A DNA stretch of 64,000 bases from Cystobacter fuscus (GTDB lineage Bacteria; Myxococcota; Myxococcia; Myxococcales; Myxococcaceae): assembly GCF_002305875.1 (NCBI RefSeq), contig NZ_CP022098.1, forward strand, positions 1,984,001-2,048,000, in the 5' to 3' direction. The notes beneath the pieces are model-generated. The model searched no databases, was not told where the DNA came from, and worked only from the letters and a program-made list of their open reading frames with translations. Shown one piece after another: positions 1-9,208 of this stretch. A program made the translations under genes and the position numbers. Position 1 is the first letter of the stretch. Each line of letters opens with the position of its first letter.

Positions 1-951
<951 letters not shown>

Positions 952-967
952 AACGAAGGGGCGCGTT

Positions 968-1984
968 CTAGGTCCCCTGGGCGCGCGAGTCGAGGGCCAG
1001 GGCGACCAGCGTCTCGGTGAGCGAGCCGGGGAAGTGGTTGGCGAAGCCCGGTAGGCCGGTGAGTGCGGCTTCGGCATGGTCCATGTCCGTCAGCCGCACC
1101 ACGCGTGAACCGGGCACCTCCGCGTCCAGCGCCGTCACCAGCCCGTCACAGCCCCAGCCGTAGCGCTCCTGGACGTAGTTGCACAGGGGCCGCATCAGCG
1201 AGCGCCGCGACAGCCGCGAGGTGGCCAGCGCCACGGTGGGGACGTCCAGGGGGTAGGGGTGCTGGCGCACGAACTCCACCCGCCGCGCGTAGGACAGGTC
1301 CTCCACCGAGGCCGCGTCCCCCTGGAAGAGCGAGGGGAAGGTCACGTCCAGCATCTGCCTCAGCGCGGGCGTCGTCACCAGATCATTGGCGATGACCGAG
1401 CCCCCATAGGGCGGCTGCATCGCCACCACCGCGCGCACGTGCCGGCGCAGCTCCGGGTAGAGCGCGAGCGTGCTCATCGCCTCCACGCCGCCCTTGCTGT
1501 GGCCCACCAGCACCACCGTGCGGCCGAAGTGGACGGCGTCCAGCAGGGCCTCGCGCACCACCTCCACGTTGTCCACGAGCCGCCCCTCGGTGTCCACCGC
1601 CACCTCGCGCGTCTCCAACCCCCGCTGCTGAAGCCGGAGCTGGTTGTCCTCGAGATAGCCGGGCAGCTCGTCGCCGAGCATCCCCTTCACCAGCAGGTAC
1701 AGGTGGCGCCGGGCCTCGTCGGGCAGCACGGGCTCGTCCTGACGCACGCGGGCGTAGAGCTCGTGGAAGCGCGCGGTGACGTCCGTGGGCGGGGCCGTCT
1801 CGGACTTGAACCAGCCGGCGAGGCCCGTGCTGCCTCCCGCCGGGGCCTCGTGCCGGGCCTCCGGCAGGGCGCGCAGGGAACGCAAGAGCCGCGCCACCGC
1901 GCTCGGCGCGGGCACTTTCCTCGGCGCGGGTTCCTGGACGGGGGAAATGGGGGCGGGCGGGGGGAGGAGATCCTTCGGGGCCAT
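968..1984 (-). CDS. alpha/beta-hydrolase fold protein
   Basis: Predicted 338-residue protein. The start is ATG at 1984; a GTG two codons upstream is the alternative. A proline-rich N-terminus of about 50 residues precedes a hydrolase-like domain. The nucleophile elbow is VLVGHSKGG (Ser at about residue 163), followed by a loop with AMQPPYGGS, a candidate acid in the GCDGLVTALD segment, and a candidate His in TDMDHAEA near the C-terminus. This order (Ser, Asp, His) fits lipase/esterase-type enzymes of the PGAP1/triacylglycerol-lipase sort. The substrate cannot be read from sequence. The gene lies upstream of the kinase at 1-951 and diverges from speD, leaving only 67 bp (1985-2051) for both promoters. 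Confidence 0.75.
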   Translation of the reverse strand: MAPKDLLPPPAPISPVQEPAPRKVPAPSAVARLLRSLRALPEARHEAPAGGSTGLAGWFKSETAPPTDVTARFHELYARVRQDEPVLPDEARRHLYLLVKGMLGDELPGYLEDNQLRLQQRGLETREVAVDTEGRLVDNVEVVREALLDAVHFGRTVVLVGHSKGGVEAMSTLALYPELRRHVRAVVAMQPPYGGSVIANDLVTTPALRQMLDVTFPSLFQGDAASVEDLSYARRVEFVRQHPYPLDVPTVALATSRLSRRSLMRPLCNYVQERYGWGCDGLVTALDAEVPGSRVVRLTDMDHAEAALTGLPGFANHFPGSLTETLVALALDSRAQGT

Positions 1985-2051
1985 GCTCACGTGCAGTGTA
2001 CCAGGGACGGGCTCCGCGTTTCCTCCCACCCCCTCCCCAGGGGAGGACACC

Positions 2052-2438
2052 GTGGTAGAAGGTAGGGGCTGCAAGGGGAGGAACGCCCTGACGACCGGAC
2101 AGGAATGGCTGGTGGACGTGAGCGGGTGCGTGCCCGCGCGCCTGAAGGACGCGCGGGCACTCGCGGCCCTGTTCGAGGAGCTCATCGTGTTGCTGGAGCT
2201 GAAGGTGGTGGGAGAGCCGCAGTGGCACGTGTTTCCGGAGCCCGGGGGCGTCACCGGCCTCACGCTGCTCGCGGAGAGCCACCTGACCATCCACACCTTC
2301 CCCGAGCATGGCTTCGCCGCGCTCAACGTCTATTGCTGCCGGCCGCGGCTGTGCCCGGACTTCGAGGATCTGGCGATGCGTCACCTGGGGGCGGTCTCCT
2401 GCCGCGTGCGGGAGTTGCGACGGGAGGTGGAGACGTGA
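2052..2438 (+). CDS. speD: S-adenosylmethionine decarboxylase (prokaryotic type)
   Basis: Makes decarboxylated AdoMet, the aminopropyl donor for spermidine synthesis. The 128-residue length matches the short bacterial class. The motif LLAESHLTIHTFPEHG (residues 72-87) contains the ESH sequence where the proenzyme cleaves itself before Ser76, which becomes the pyruvoyl cofactor. NVYCC (92-96) supplies the expected downstream cysteine. I chose the GTG at 2052 because GGGGAGG ends 5 bp before it; an internal CTG is the only close alternative. The stop codon overlaps the GTG of the next gene (GTGA), and the aminopropyltransferase lies three genes downstream. This gene therefore opens a polyamine operon running to 7906. 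Confidence 0.9.
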   Translation: MVEGRGCKGRNALTTGQEWLVDVSGCVPARLKDARALAALFEELIVLLELKVVGEPQWHVFPEPGGVTGLTLLAESHLTIHTFPEHGFAALNVYCCRPRLCPDFEDLAMRHLGAVSCRVRELRREVET

Positions 2439-4333
2439 CGCAGGGGATGTGTCCCTCGTGTGGGGCGGCGGTGGAGTTCTCCGCGGGCTCGGCGCAGGTG
2501 GTGGTGTGTGGCCATTGCCAGACGGTGGTGGCGCGCCAGGGCGCGTCCCTCGAGGCCCACGGCAAGGTGGGCGCCATCGTCGAGACCGACTCGCCCTTGC
2601 GGCTGGGCGCGGAGGGCCGGCTGGGGCGCGATGCGTACCGGCTGGTGGGGCACCTGCAGAAGGACCATGGCGCGGGCCCCTGGGACGAGTGGTACGTGGA
2701 GTTCGACGACGGGCGCACCGGCTGGCTCTCCGAGTCCGAGGGCGCCTTCCACCTGCTCATCGCCTCCGGCACCGAGGAGGGCCTGTCGCTCGAGGACTTC
2801 CCGCCCGGCCACCGCTTCAGCCTGGCGGGGCACCGGCTCGTGGTGGAGGAGCGGGGGCATGGCCGCGTGGTGGCCGCCGAGGGCCAGTTGCCCGACGACG
2901 TGGACCCCAGCGCGGACAGCCACTACGTGGACGCCACGGGGCCCAGGGGCGTCTTCGTGACGCTGGACTTCGGGACGTCGACGACGGACCCCGAGGTCTA
3001 TGTCGGCAAGAAGCTGAAGCTCACGGAGCTGGGCATCGCGCCGGACCAGCTCCGGCCGCGGGTGAAGAAGGTCGCGCTGCAGCAGGCGCGCTGCACCCAG
3101 TGCAACGGTCCCCTGGAGCTGCGCGCGCCGGATCAGACGAAGCGTGTGGCGTGCCCCTACTGCGGCGCGCTCCTGGACGTGCGAAAGGGCAAGCTCGCCT
3201 TCCTCCAACTGCTGGAGAAGCCGGACCCGGGGCCCCGCATTCCCCTGGGCGCGCGGGGCAAGCTGGAGGGGACCGAGTGGGTGTGCATCGGCTTCCTGAT
3301 TCGCTCGTGCACGGTGGAGGGGGTGCGCTACCCGTGGGAGGAGTACCTCCTGTTCAACCGGGAGCGGGGCTTCACCTGGCTCATGGAGTCCAACGGGCAC
3401 TGGGTGTTCCTCACCCCCCTGGACGCGGGCGACGTGTCGGTGGCTCCGGGCATCGCCGCGCACCTCGAGGGCCAGCGCTACCGGGCCTTCCAGGGCGTGG
3501 AGGCCGTCACGGAGACGGTGCTCGGCGAGTTCTACTGGGAGGTGCGCGCCGGGGAGACGTCGCGCGCCGAGGAGTACGTGGCACCGCCGTACTCGGTGAA
3601 CGTGGACGAGACGGACAACGAGGTGACGTACACGCGCGGCGAGTACCTGGCGCCCGGCGTCATCCAGGAGGCCTTCGGGCTGAAGGAGCCCCTGCCCGAG
3701 CCCCAGGGCATCGCGCCCAGCCAGCCCAACCCCCACTCGAGCGGCCCCGCGTGGCGGTGGGCGGGGACCTGGAGCGCGGCCCTGTTCGTCGTCTTCCTGG
3801 TGCTCAACGCGCTCGCCGCCAACGAGGTGGTGCTGGAGCAGACCGTGCGGTTGGATCTGGATGCCCGCTCGGGGACGCCCTCGGCCATCCACTTCAGCAA
3901 GCCCTTCGACATCCACAAGCACGGCAACGTGCGCGCCGAGCTGACCTCGCCCGTGAACAACGCCTGGCTGGGCGTGCAGGCGGAGCTCGTCAACGAGCAG
4001 AGCGGCGACGTCATCGGCTTCTACGAGGAGGTGGGCTACTACTCCGGCAGCGACTCGGATGGCTCCTGGAGCGAGGGAGACCAGACGGAGAGCGAGCACC
4101 TGTCCTCGGTGCCTCCCGGACGTTATGTGCTGCGCACCCAGGCGCTCTTCGAGGGCACGCCCCAGGGACAGAGCTATACGATGAAGCTCGTGAGCGATAC
4201 CCCGCGCGCGCTCTGGTTCTTCTGGGCGCTGGTGGTGTTGTGGGTGCTGCCCCTGTTCGCGGTCTTCCGCGCCTCGAGCTTCGAGACATCACGTTGGGCG
4301 GAGAGCAACCTGGACTCCGGCTCGGGAGAGTGA
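2435..4333 (+). CDS. DUF4178-type zinc-ribbon membrane protein
   Basis: A 632-residue protein. The GTG start overlaps the speD stop and has a GGGAGGTGG ribosome site. Two zinc-ribbon-like cysteine sets are visible: C6/C9 with C25/C28, and C220/C223 with C240/C243. Each is followed by a beta-rich segment typical of DUF4178 (YRLVGHLQKDHG with WDEWYVEFDDG, and WVCIGFLIRSC with WEEYLLFNRERG), so the soluble half is a tandem repeat. Two hydrophobic helices at about 442-465 and 591-612 bracket an extracytoplasmic-looking acidic domain. The biochemical role is unknown. DUF4178 genes are known to sit with DUF350, AdoMet decarboxylase and spermidine-synthase genes, as here, which suggests a membrane-associated polyamine or envelope-stress function (inference). 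Confidence 0.75.
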   Translation: MTQGMCPSCGAAVEFSAGSAQVVVCGHCQTVVARQGASLEAHGKVGAIVETDSPLRLGAEGRLGRDAYRLVGHLQKDHGAGPWDEWYVEFDDGRTGWLSESEGAFHLLIASGTEEGLSLEDFPPGHRFSLAGHRLVVEERGHGRVVAAEGQLPDDVDPSADSHYVDATGPRGVFVTLDFGTSTTDPEVYVGKKLKLTELGIAPDQLRPRVKKVALQQARCTQCNGPLELRAPDQTKRVACPYCGALLDVRKGKLAFLQLLEKPDPGPRIPLGARGKLEGTEWVCIGFLIRSCTVEGVRYPWEEYLLFNRERGFTWLMESNGHWVFLTPLDAGDVSVAPGIAAHLEGQRYRAFQGVEAVTETVLGEFYWEVRAGETSRAEEYVAPPYSVNVDETDNEVTYTRGEYLAPGVIQEAFGLKEPLPEPQGIAPSQPNPHSSGPAWRWAGTWSAALFVVFLVLNALAANEVVLEQTVRLDLDARSGTPSAIHFSKPFDIHKHGNVRAELTSPVNNAWLGVQAELVNEQSGDVIGFYEEVGYYSGSDSDGSWSEGDQTESEHLSSVPPGRYVLRTQALFEGTPQGQSYTMKLVSDTPRALWFFWALVVLWVLPLFAVFRASSFETSRWAESNLDSGSGE

Positions 4334-4343
4334 GGGAGGCGTC

Positions 4344-4526
4344 ATGAAGTTCATCGGTGGAATCATCGTCGTGCTCTACGCGCTGATGGCGTACCGGGGC
4401 TGGGAGCCGTTCACCCGCGCGGAGCGGGGGACGGTGACGTCCGCGACGTCCTCGCGCGGCTCGGGCGGCGGCTTCTTCGTGGGTGGATCGCGCTACCGCA
4501 GTGGCGGTTTCATGGGAGGGAAGTGA
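4344..4526 (+). CDS. small membrane protein of the polyamine operon
   Basis: A 60-residue protein with one N-terminal hydrophobic helix (about residues 4-19) and a Ser/Gly/Arg-rich tail ending GGFMGGK. A GGGAGG ribosome site lies just before the ATG. It starts 10 bp after the DUF4178 gene, and its stop overlaps the ATG of the DUF350 gene, so it is translated within the operon. I do not recognise the family. Its size and position suggest a small subunit of the DUF4178/DUF350 membrane assembly, which is inference from context only. Confidence 0.65.
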   Translation: MKFIGGIIVVLYALMAYRGWEPFTRAERGTVTSATSSRGSGGGFFVGGSRYRSGGFMGGK

Positions 4527-4759
4527 TGCGGATGGGTGTGCTGGCCGTATTGGTGAACCTGGACAACCTGCTGGCGAGCCTCGTGTACTCGTTGGTGGGG
4601 CTGGCGGTGTTCGTGGCGGGCCTGTACGTGTTCCGCTTCATCATGCCGTTCGACGTGCACAAGGAGATCGAGGTCGACCAGAACACCGCGCTCGGCATCG
4701 TGATGGGCTCCTTCATCATCGGCCTGGCCATCATCGTGGCCGCGGCCATCTCGGGTTGA
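4526..4759 (+). CDS. DUF350 family membrane protein
   Basis: A 77-residue protein with two hydrophobic segments: roughly residues 10-36, and 53 to the C-terminus ending IIVAAAISG. Between them lies the polar stretch FDVHKEIEVDQNTALGIVMG. The pattern of Asp-x-x-x-Glu-Ile and Asn-x-A-x-G-I-x-x-G matches the DUF350 repeat; some members carry several copies and this one carries a single unit. The ATG at 4526 sits inside the previous stop codon (ATGA) with GGGAGGG 5 bp upstream, so I prefer it over the GTG at 4523. The function is unknown; family members occur with polyamine-synthesis and phage-shock-like genes. Confidence 0.75.
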   Translation: MRMGVLAVLVNLDNLLASLVYSLVGLAVFVAGLYVFRFIMPFDVHKEIEVDQNTALGIVMGSFIIGLAIIVAAAISG

Positions 4760-4784
4760 AGTCCCGCGGCGAGCCGTTTCCACC

Positions 4785-6281
4785 GTGAACAAGACGCTCC
4801 TCTTCGTCACCGTCCTCGTCATCGCCACCTGTGGGCTCATCTACGAGCTCATCATCGGCGCGCTGGCGAGCTACCTGCTCGGCGACTCCATCACCCAGTT
4901 CTCCACGGTGATTGGCTGCTACCTGTTCGCCATGGGCATCGGCAGCTGGCTGTCGGGCTTCATCGAGCGGGGCGTGGCCCAGCGCTTCGTGGAGGTGGAG
5001 CTGGGCGTGGCCCTGGTGGGTGGGCTGTGCGCGCCGCTGCTCTTCCTCACCTTCGCGCTCACGGACGTGTTCCGCGTGGTGCTCTACGGCAGCGTGCTGC
5101 TCATCGGCACCCTGGTGGGGCTGGAAATCCCCCTGCTGCTGCGCCTGCTCAAGGATCAGCTCGCCTTCAAGGACCTGGTCAGCCGGGTGTTGACGTTCGA
5201 CTACCTGGGCGCGCTCGCCGCGAGCATCAGCTTCCCCCTGTTGTTCGTGCCGAGGCTGGGCCTGGTGCGCACGTCGCTGCTCTTCGGGCTGCTCAACGCC
5301 CTGGTGGGTCTGTGGAGCACGTGGCTCCTGGCGCCGGTGCTCGCCCACCCGGGGCGGCTGCGCGTCAAGGCGGTGGGGCTCAGCCTGTTGCTCATGGTGG
5401 GGCTCGTCCTGGGCGACCGGTTGAGCAACTTCTCCGAGGAGCACCTCTTCACGGACGAGGTGGTGCACGCGACGAGCTCGCCCTACCAGCGCATCGTCCT
5501 CACGCGCGGCAAGCGGGGCTTCTCGCTCTACCTCAACGGCAACCTCCAGTTCGCCAGCGTGGACGAGTACCGCTACCACGAGGCGCTGGTGCACCCGGCC
5601 CTGGTGCGCGCGGGGAAGCTCGAGCGCGTGCTGGTGCTCGGAGGGGGTGACGGGCTCGCGGCTCGGGAGATCCTCAAGTACCCCGAGGTGAAGACGCTCA
5701 CCCTGGTGGACCTGGATCCGGCGATGACCGGGCTCGCCACGCGCTACGGCGAGCTGGCCGAGCTCAACGCGCACTCGCTCGCGGATCCGCGCATGCACGT
5801 CATCAACACCGACGCCATGGAGTACCTGCGCGAGCACGGCGAGCCCTGGGACGTCATCGTGGTGGACTTCCCGGACCCGAACAACTTCGCGCTGGGCAAG
5901 CTGTACACCACGGGCTTCTACCGGCTGCTCAAGAAGCGGCTGGCGCCGGACGGGGTGGCCGTCATCCAGAGCACCTCGCCACTCTACGCCCGGCGCTCCT
6001 TCTGGTGCGTGAACACCACGCTCGAGGCCGCGGGCTTCTGGACGCAGCCCTACCACGCCCTGGTGCCCTCGTTCGGCGAGTGGGGCTACGTGCTCGTCGC
6101 CCACGAGGGGGTGCTGCCGCGCCGGCCACTGGTGGAGGGCTTGCGCTTCCTCTCCGAGGAGACGCACGGCTCGCTCTTCCAGTTCCCCCCGGACATGGGC
6201 CCGTTGCCCACGGAGGTGAACCGGCTGAACAACCAGGTGCTCGTCCACTACTACGAGGAGGAGTGGCGGCGGTGGAACTGA
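4785..6281 (+). CDS. membrane-fused spermidine/spermine synthase-like aminopropyltransferase
   Basis: 498 residues, GTG start. Residues 1 to about 215 are very hydrophobic, with roughly six or seven predicted helices, and precede a Rossmann aminopropyltransferase domain. Its nucleotide motif is VLVLGGGDGLAAREILKY (GGGDG at 286-290). It also has the acidic TLVDLDP that binds the donor and the catalytic-loop DFPDPNN (D361-x-P-D364), then a C-terminal region ending in YEEEWRRWN. It should transfer aminopropyl groups from decarboxylated AdoMet, supplied by speD, to a putrescine-like acceptor at the membrane. Its last codons overlap the next gene's start. A truncated, deleted relative of its 3-prime end lies at 30940-31140. 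Confidence 0.85.
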   Translation: MNKTLLFVTVLVIATCGLIYELIIGALASYLLGDSITQFSTVIGCYLFAMGIGSWLSGFIERGVAQRFVEVELGVALVGGLCAPLLFLTFALTDVFRVVLYGSVLLIGTLVGLEIPLLLRLLKDQLAFKDLVSRVLTFDYLGALAASISFPLLFVPRLGLVRTSLLFGLLNALVGLWSTWLLAPVLAHPGRLRVKAVGLSLLLMVGLVLGDRLSNFSEEHLFTDEVVHATSSPYQRIVLTRGKRGFSLYLNGNLQFASVDEYRYHEALVHPALVRAGKLERVLVLGGGDGLAAREILKYPEVKTLTLVDLDPAMTGLATRYGELAELNAHSLADPRMHVINTDAMEYLREHGEPWDVIVVDFPDPNNFALGKLYTTGFYRLLKKRLAPDGVAVIQSTSPLYARRSFWCVNTTLEAAGFWTQPYHALVPSFGEWGYVLVAHEGVLPRRPLVEGLRFLSEETHGSLFQFPPDMGPLPTEVNRLNNQVLVHYYEEEWRRWN

Positions 6282-7906
6282 CGCGGCGGGAGCTGGTGGC
6301 CGCGTTCCTCGGCTCGGCCGTGGCGGCCAGCGCGTGCCGCAAGACGGCCCCGCGCGAGCCCATCCCCGGAGCGCTCGTGGATCGGGTGGTGGACACGGGC
6401 CACCGGTTGCGCGCGGGCCCGCTCCCGCTCGCGGCCGAGGCCCAACCGGTGGACGTGCTGGTGGTGGGGGGAGGGGTGGCGGGCCTGAGCGCGGCGTGGC
6501 GGCTGGCGGCCGCGGGCGTGAAGGACGTGCGGGTGCTGGAACTGGACGCGGAGGCGGGTGGCACGGCGCGCTCGGGGAAGAACGAGGTGTCCGCCTACCC
6601 GTGGGGGGCGCACTACCTGCCGGCGCCCCTGGTGGACGCGGGCCCGGTGATGCGGCTGCTGCGCGAGATGGGAGCGGTGACGGGCGTGGACGAGCAGGGC
6701 CAGCCCACCTTCGACGAGACCCTGCTGGTGAGCGAACCCGAGGAGCGGCTCTTCTACCGGGGCGAGTGGTACGAGGGCCTGTACCTGCGCGCGGGAGCCA
6801 GCTCCGAGGACCTGGAGCAGTTGCGGCGCTTCGAGGCGCGGATGAACGCCTTCGCGGCGGCGCGGGATGGGCGTGGGCGCAAGGCCTTCGCGGTGCCCAC
6901 GGCGCTCTCCAGCGATGACGCCGAGTGGACGGCGTTGGACAGGCTCTCCTTCGCGCACTGGTTGGAGGCGGAGGGCTTCCGCTCGCCCCGGCTGAAGTGG
7001 CTGGTGGACTACGCGTGCCGGGATGACTACGGCACCACGGCGGAGGGCGTGTCGGCGTGGGCCGGCATCTGGTACTTCGCCGCGCGGCAGAACGGGCAGG
7101 GGGAGCGCAGCGAGGGCTTCCTGAGCTGGCCCGAGGGCAATGGCCGGCTGGTGCACCAGCTCCTGTCGGCGCTGCCTCCGGGGCAGGTGGAGCCGGGGGT
7201 GTTGGTGCACACGGTGACGCCGGGGCCGGACGGCTGCCGGGTGGACGCGGTGGAGGCGGGCACGGGACGGCCCCGGGCGTGGCGGGCGCGGCAGGTGGTG
7301 CTGGCGTGTCCGCGCTTCGTGGCCGCGCACCTGGTGGCGCCGTGGAGGGAGCGGCGTCCCGAGTGGCTCGGTGCCTTCCAGTATGGGCCGTGGGTGGTGG
7401 CCAACCTGACGCTGTCGGAAGCGCCGCTGTCGCGCGGCTTTCCCCTGTCCTGGGACAACGTCCTCTACGAGAGCCGCAGCCTGGGGTACGTGGTGGCCAC
7501 GCACCAGCGGCTGCGCATGGACGAGCAGGGGCCCACGGTGCTCACCTGGTATCTGCCCATGGCGGGGCTGGACGTGAAGGCCGAGCGAGAGAAGGTGCTC
7601 TCGGCGAGCTATGGGGACTGGGAGGGGCTGGTGATGGCGGACCTGATGCCCGCGCACCCCGGCATCGCCGCGCAGGCCCGGAGGCTGGAAGTCATGCGCT
7701 GGGGACACGCGATGGTGCGCCCCGTGCCGGGATTCCTGTGGGGCCCGGAGCGCCTCGCCGCCCAGGAGAGCCTGGGCGAGCACCTGCATTTCGCGCACTC
7801 GGACCTGGGAGGACTGGCGCTCTTCGAGGAGGCCAACTGGTTCGGCGTGAAGGCGGCGGAGCGGGCCTTGAAGGGCCTCGGCCGAGAGTCGCCGAGCTGG
7901 CTCTGA
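6272..7906 (+). CDS. FAD-dependent amine-oxidase/protoporphyrinogen-oxidase-like protein, exported
   Basis: 544 residues from the GTG at 6272, which has AGGAGG about 10 bp upstream and overlaps the previous gene. The N-terminus carries a twin-arginine-like TRRELVAAFLGS followed by a lipobox ASAC, suggesting Tat export and lipid anchoring (both predictions). The dinucleotide-binding motif VLVVGGGVAGLSAAWRL (GGGVAG at 66-71) and a downstream LELDAEAGGTARSG acidic/Gly segment are typical of flavin amine oxidases and protoporphyrinogen-oxidase-like enzymes. Because the operon makes polyamines, an extracytoplasmic polyamine or amine oxidase is a reasonable guess, not proven. Its last 524 bp are duplicated at 13151-13674, and a deleted mosaic copy lies at 31139-31515. 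Confidence 0.8.
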   Translation: MELTRRELVAAFLGSAVAASACRKTAPREPIPGALVDRVVDTGHRLRAGPLPLAAEAQPVDVLVVGGGVAGLSAAWRLAAAGVKDVRVLELDAEAGGTARSGKNEVSAYPWGAHYLPAPLVDAGPVMRLLREMGAVTGVDEQGQPTFDETLLVSEPEERLFYRGEWYEGLYLRAGASSEDLEQLRRFEARMNAFAAARDGRGRKAFAVPTALSSDDAEWTALDRLSFAHWLEAEGFRSPRLKWLVDYACRDDYGTTAEGVSAWAGIWYFAARQNGQGERSEGFLSWPEGNGRLVHQLLSALPPGQVEPGVLVHTVTPGPDGCRVDAVEAGTGRPRAWRARQVVLACPRFVAAHLVAPWRERRPEWLGAFQYGPWVVANLTLSEAPLSRGFPLSWDNVLYESRSLGYVVATHQRLRMDEQGPTVLTWYLPMAGLDVKAEREKVLSASYGDWEGLVMADLMPAHPGIAAQARRLEVMRWGHAMVRPVPGFLWGPERLAAQESLGEHLHFAHSDLGGLALFEEANWFGVKAAERALKGLGRESPSWL

Positions 7907-7961
7907 GCTGCCCTTGACCTTGCTGAGCTTCTGAGTGTGGAGGCGGCGGGAATCGAACCCG
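7383..7961 (+). repeat. 579-bp direct repeat, copy 1
   Basis: Matches 13151-13729 at a constant offset of 5768 bp without gaps. The only differences I see are five mismatches at 7933-7937 and one in the last codons of the oxidase gene. It contains the C-terminal third of the FAD oxidase gene plus 55 bp downstream, and it ends at the T-arm-like 24-mer. It bounds a 5.2-kb accessory segment. Confidence 0.9.
7938..7961 (-). other. T-arm/acceptor-like 24-mer, probable island attachment core
   Basis: Read on the minus strand this is a T-stem/loop (GCGGGTTCGATTCCCGC) followed by an acceptor-like CGCCTCCA, the 3-prime end of a tRNA (Ser-like) or tmRNA. No matching 5-prime half with GGAGGCG follows upstream, so it is not a complete RNA gene. 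A shared 24-mer at 13706-13729 diverges at the same base, as expected of attachment sites left by integrases that target RNA-gene 3-prime ends. The flank at 8035-8080 is rich in CCCGCC/CGTCCC strings, resembling the flank of the second copy. Confidence 0.55.
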
Positions 7962-8214
7962 CGCCGGGCGGTGCGAAACCTCTAGCAGATTCGCGCCCTT
8001 ACCTCGTAACCGCCCGGAATGCCTGGGAGTCGTCATCCCGCCGCGTCCCACCCTGTCCCGCCCCGTTCCAGGTCATTCCGCAGGCTCGTGCGACATATGC
8101 GCGACATGACGGGGAGCTGTCTGCGCACTCGTTCGTCGCTGTCGGGGGCGTTGTCATACTCCGACCGGATCCACCAGGACCCGCCAGGTCCTAGATCCAA
8201 GGGAGGACCCGACC

Positions 8215-9207
8215 ATGCGTCTCCGAGCGTGCATCGCACTTCTGCTCTACGTCTCCGCCTGCGCGACGTCAGCGCCAAGCCCGGAAGAGCCCGTGGACTG
8301 GGACCCGAGGTATGCCAACCTCCAGCGAGCGGCGGCGCTGCCCTGGACGGATGGGGGGCGGTGCGCCGTCCGCGAAGCTTCCGAGCCCTGGCCCGTGCTG
8401 GCGGAGCGGTGCTATCAGGCCCTCGACCATGACCGGATCGAGTTCCACGACATCACCGGACGATGCGCGGTGGCCTCAGCGGGCGCTGCGGCAATGGGGC
8501 TCGGAGTCTGTGTGCTGGCCGCACCTGAGATCATCGTGGGGGCGGTAGTTGTGGCGGGCATTGTGGTGGTGGGCTTCGCGATCTCAGAGGCGCTGGAGGC
8601 TTACGAGAAGAAGGGCCGTCCCCAGGTTCGGCCGCCTACGCTGCCGCCGCCTACGCTGCCGGTGCCTGAGACGCGGCCTGTGCCGGAAGCGCGGCCGGTG
8701 CCTGAAGTGAAGCCCGTGCCTGTAACGAAGCCCGCCCCGCAGGAGACCTCGCCGGAAAAAGGGCCCAAGCCGGAGCCCAAGGGGCCGGATTTTTTCCCAC
8801 CGCTGGAGCCACCCGAAACCTCGGAGCGAGATCGCAACAGGTGCGAGCCCATACCGAAAAATTATCACCGTGGCGGTAATAAATTGCACAACAAGTGCGC
8901 CGACAGAATTCCGAATAACATTAACCCAGGTGGGGATGTGTTCGTGAATGGGAAGGACTTCGACGCGCTGCAACTGGCCACGCGCACGCTGTGGGAGGTC
9001 AAGACCGATAACTTCGACACGTACCCGCCCGACCTTCGAGAAATTGTGGTCGAGAGTCAGGTGGAAGAGTTGCGGGATGAGCGTGCCCTCGCTCTGGCCT
9101 GTGGATTTAACTTCCGGGTCGGCGTGCGAAGCCCCGCGCACAAAGCCGCACTGGAGCGCGCTGCCCGCGATCTCAGGGGACTTATCGTCGTCATGGAGTG
9201 GTGCTGA
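8215..9207 (+). CDS. DUF6310-type lipoprotein, candidate nuclease toxin
   Basis: 330 residues; AAGGGAGG lies before the ATG. The signal LLLYVSAC gives a lipobox with Cys16. A hydrophobic stretch (about 88-125) is followed by a long proline-rich linker with PVPE-type repeats (136-200). The C-terminal domain (about 205-330) has His/Cys-rich CEPIPKNYHRGGN, HNKCADRIP and then DFDALQLATRTLWEVKTD. The D-x(n)-E-x-K pattern (D248/D250, E261, K263) resembles a PD-(D/E)xK nuclease core. This looks like a surface lipoprotein delivering a C-terminal enzyme. The adjoining DUF5953 gene, 1 bp after the stop, would be its immunity or accessory protein. Toxin function is inferred from architecture. Confidence 0.7.
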   Translation: MRLRACIALLLYVSACATSAPSPEEPVDWDPRYANLQRAAALPWTDGGRCAVREASEPWPVLAERCYQALDHDRIEFHDITGRCAVASAGAAAMGLGVCVLAAPEIIVGAVVVAGIVVVGFAISEALEAYEKKGRPQVRPPTLPPPTLPVPETRPVPEARPVPEVKPVPVTKPAPQETSPEKGPKPEPKGPDFFPPLEPPETSERDRNRCEPIPKNYHRGGNKLHNKCADRIPNNINPGGDVFVNGKDFDALQLATRTLWEVKTDNFDTYPPDLREIVVESQVEELRDERALALACGFNFRVGVRSPAHKAALERAARDLRGLIVVMEWC

Positions 9208-9208
9208 G

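Noticed and set aside
4731-6248. 505-codon minus-strand frame across the aminopropyltransferase gene
   Set aside because: Gln/His/Val/Leu-rich antisense shadow of a high-GC gene; the plus strand has clear catalytic motifs.
7938-8025. Complete tRNA or tmRNA gene on the minus strand
   Set aside because: Only the T-arm and acceptor 3-prime side are present; no GGAGGCG 5-prime arm, D-arm or proper anticodon arm could be folded.
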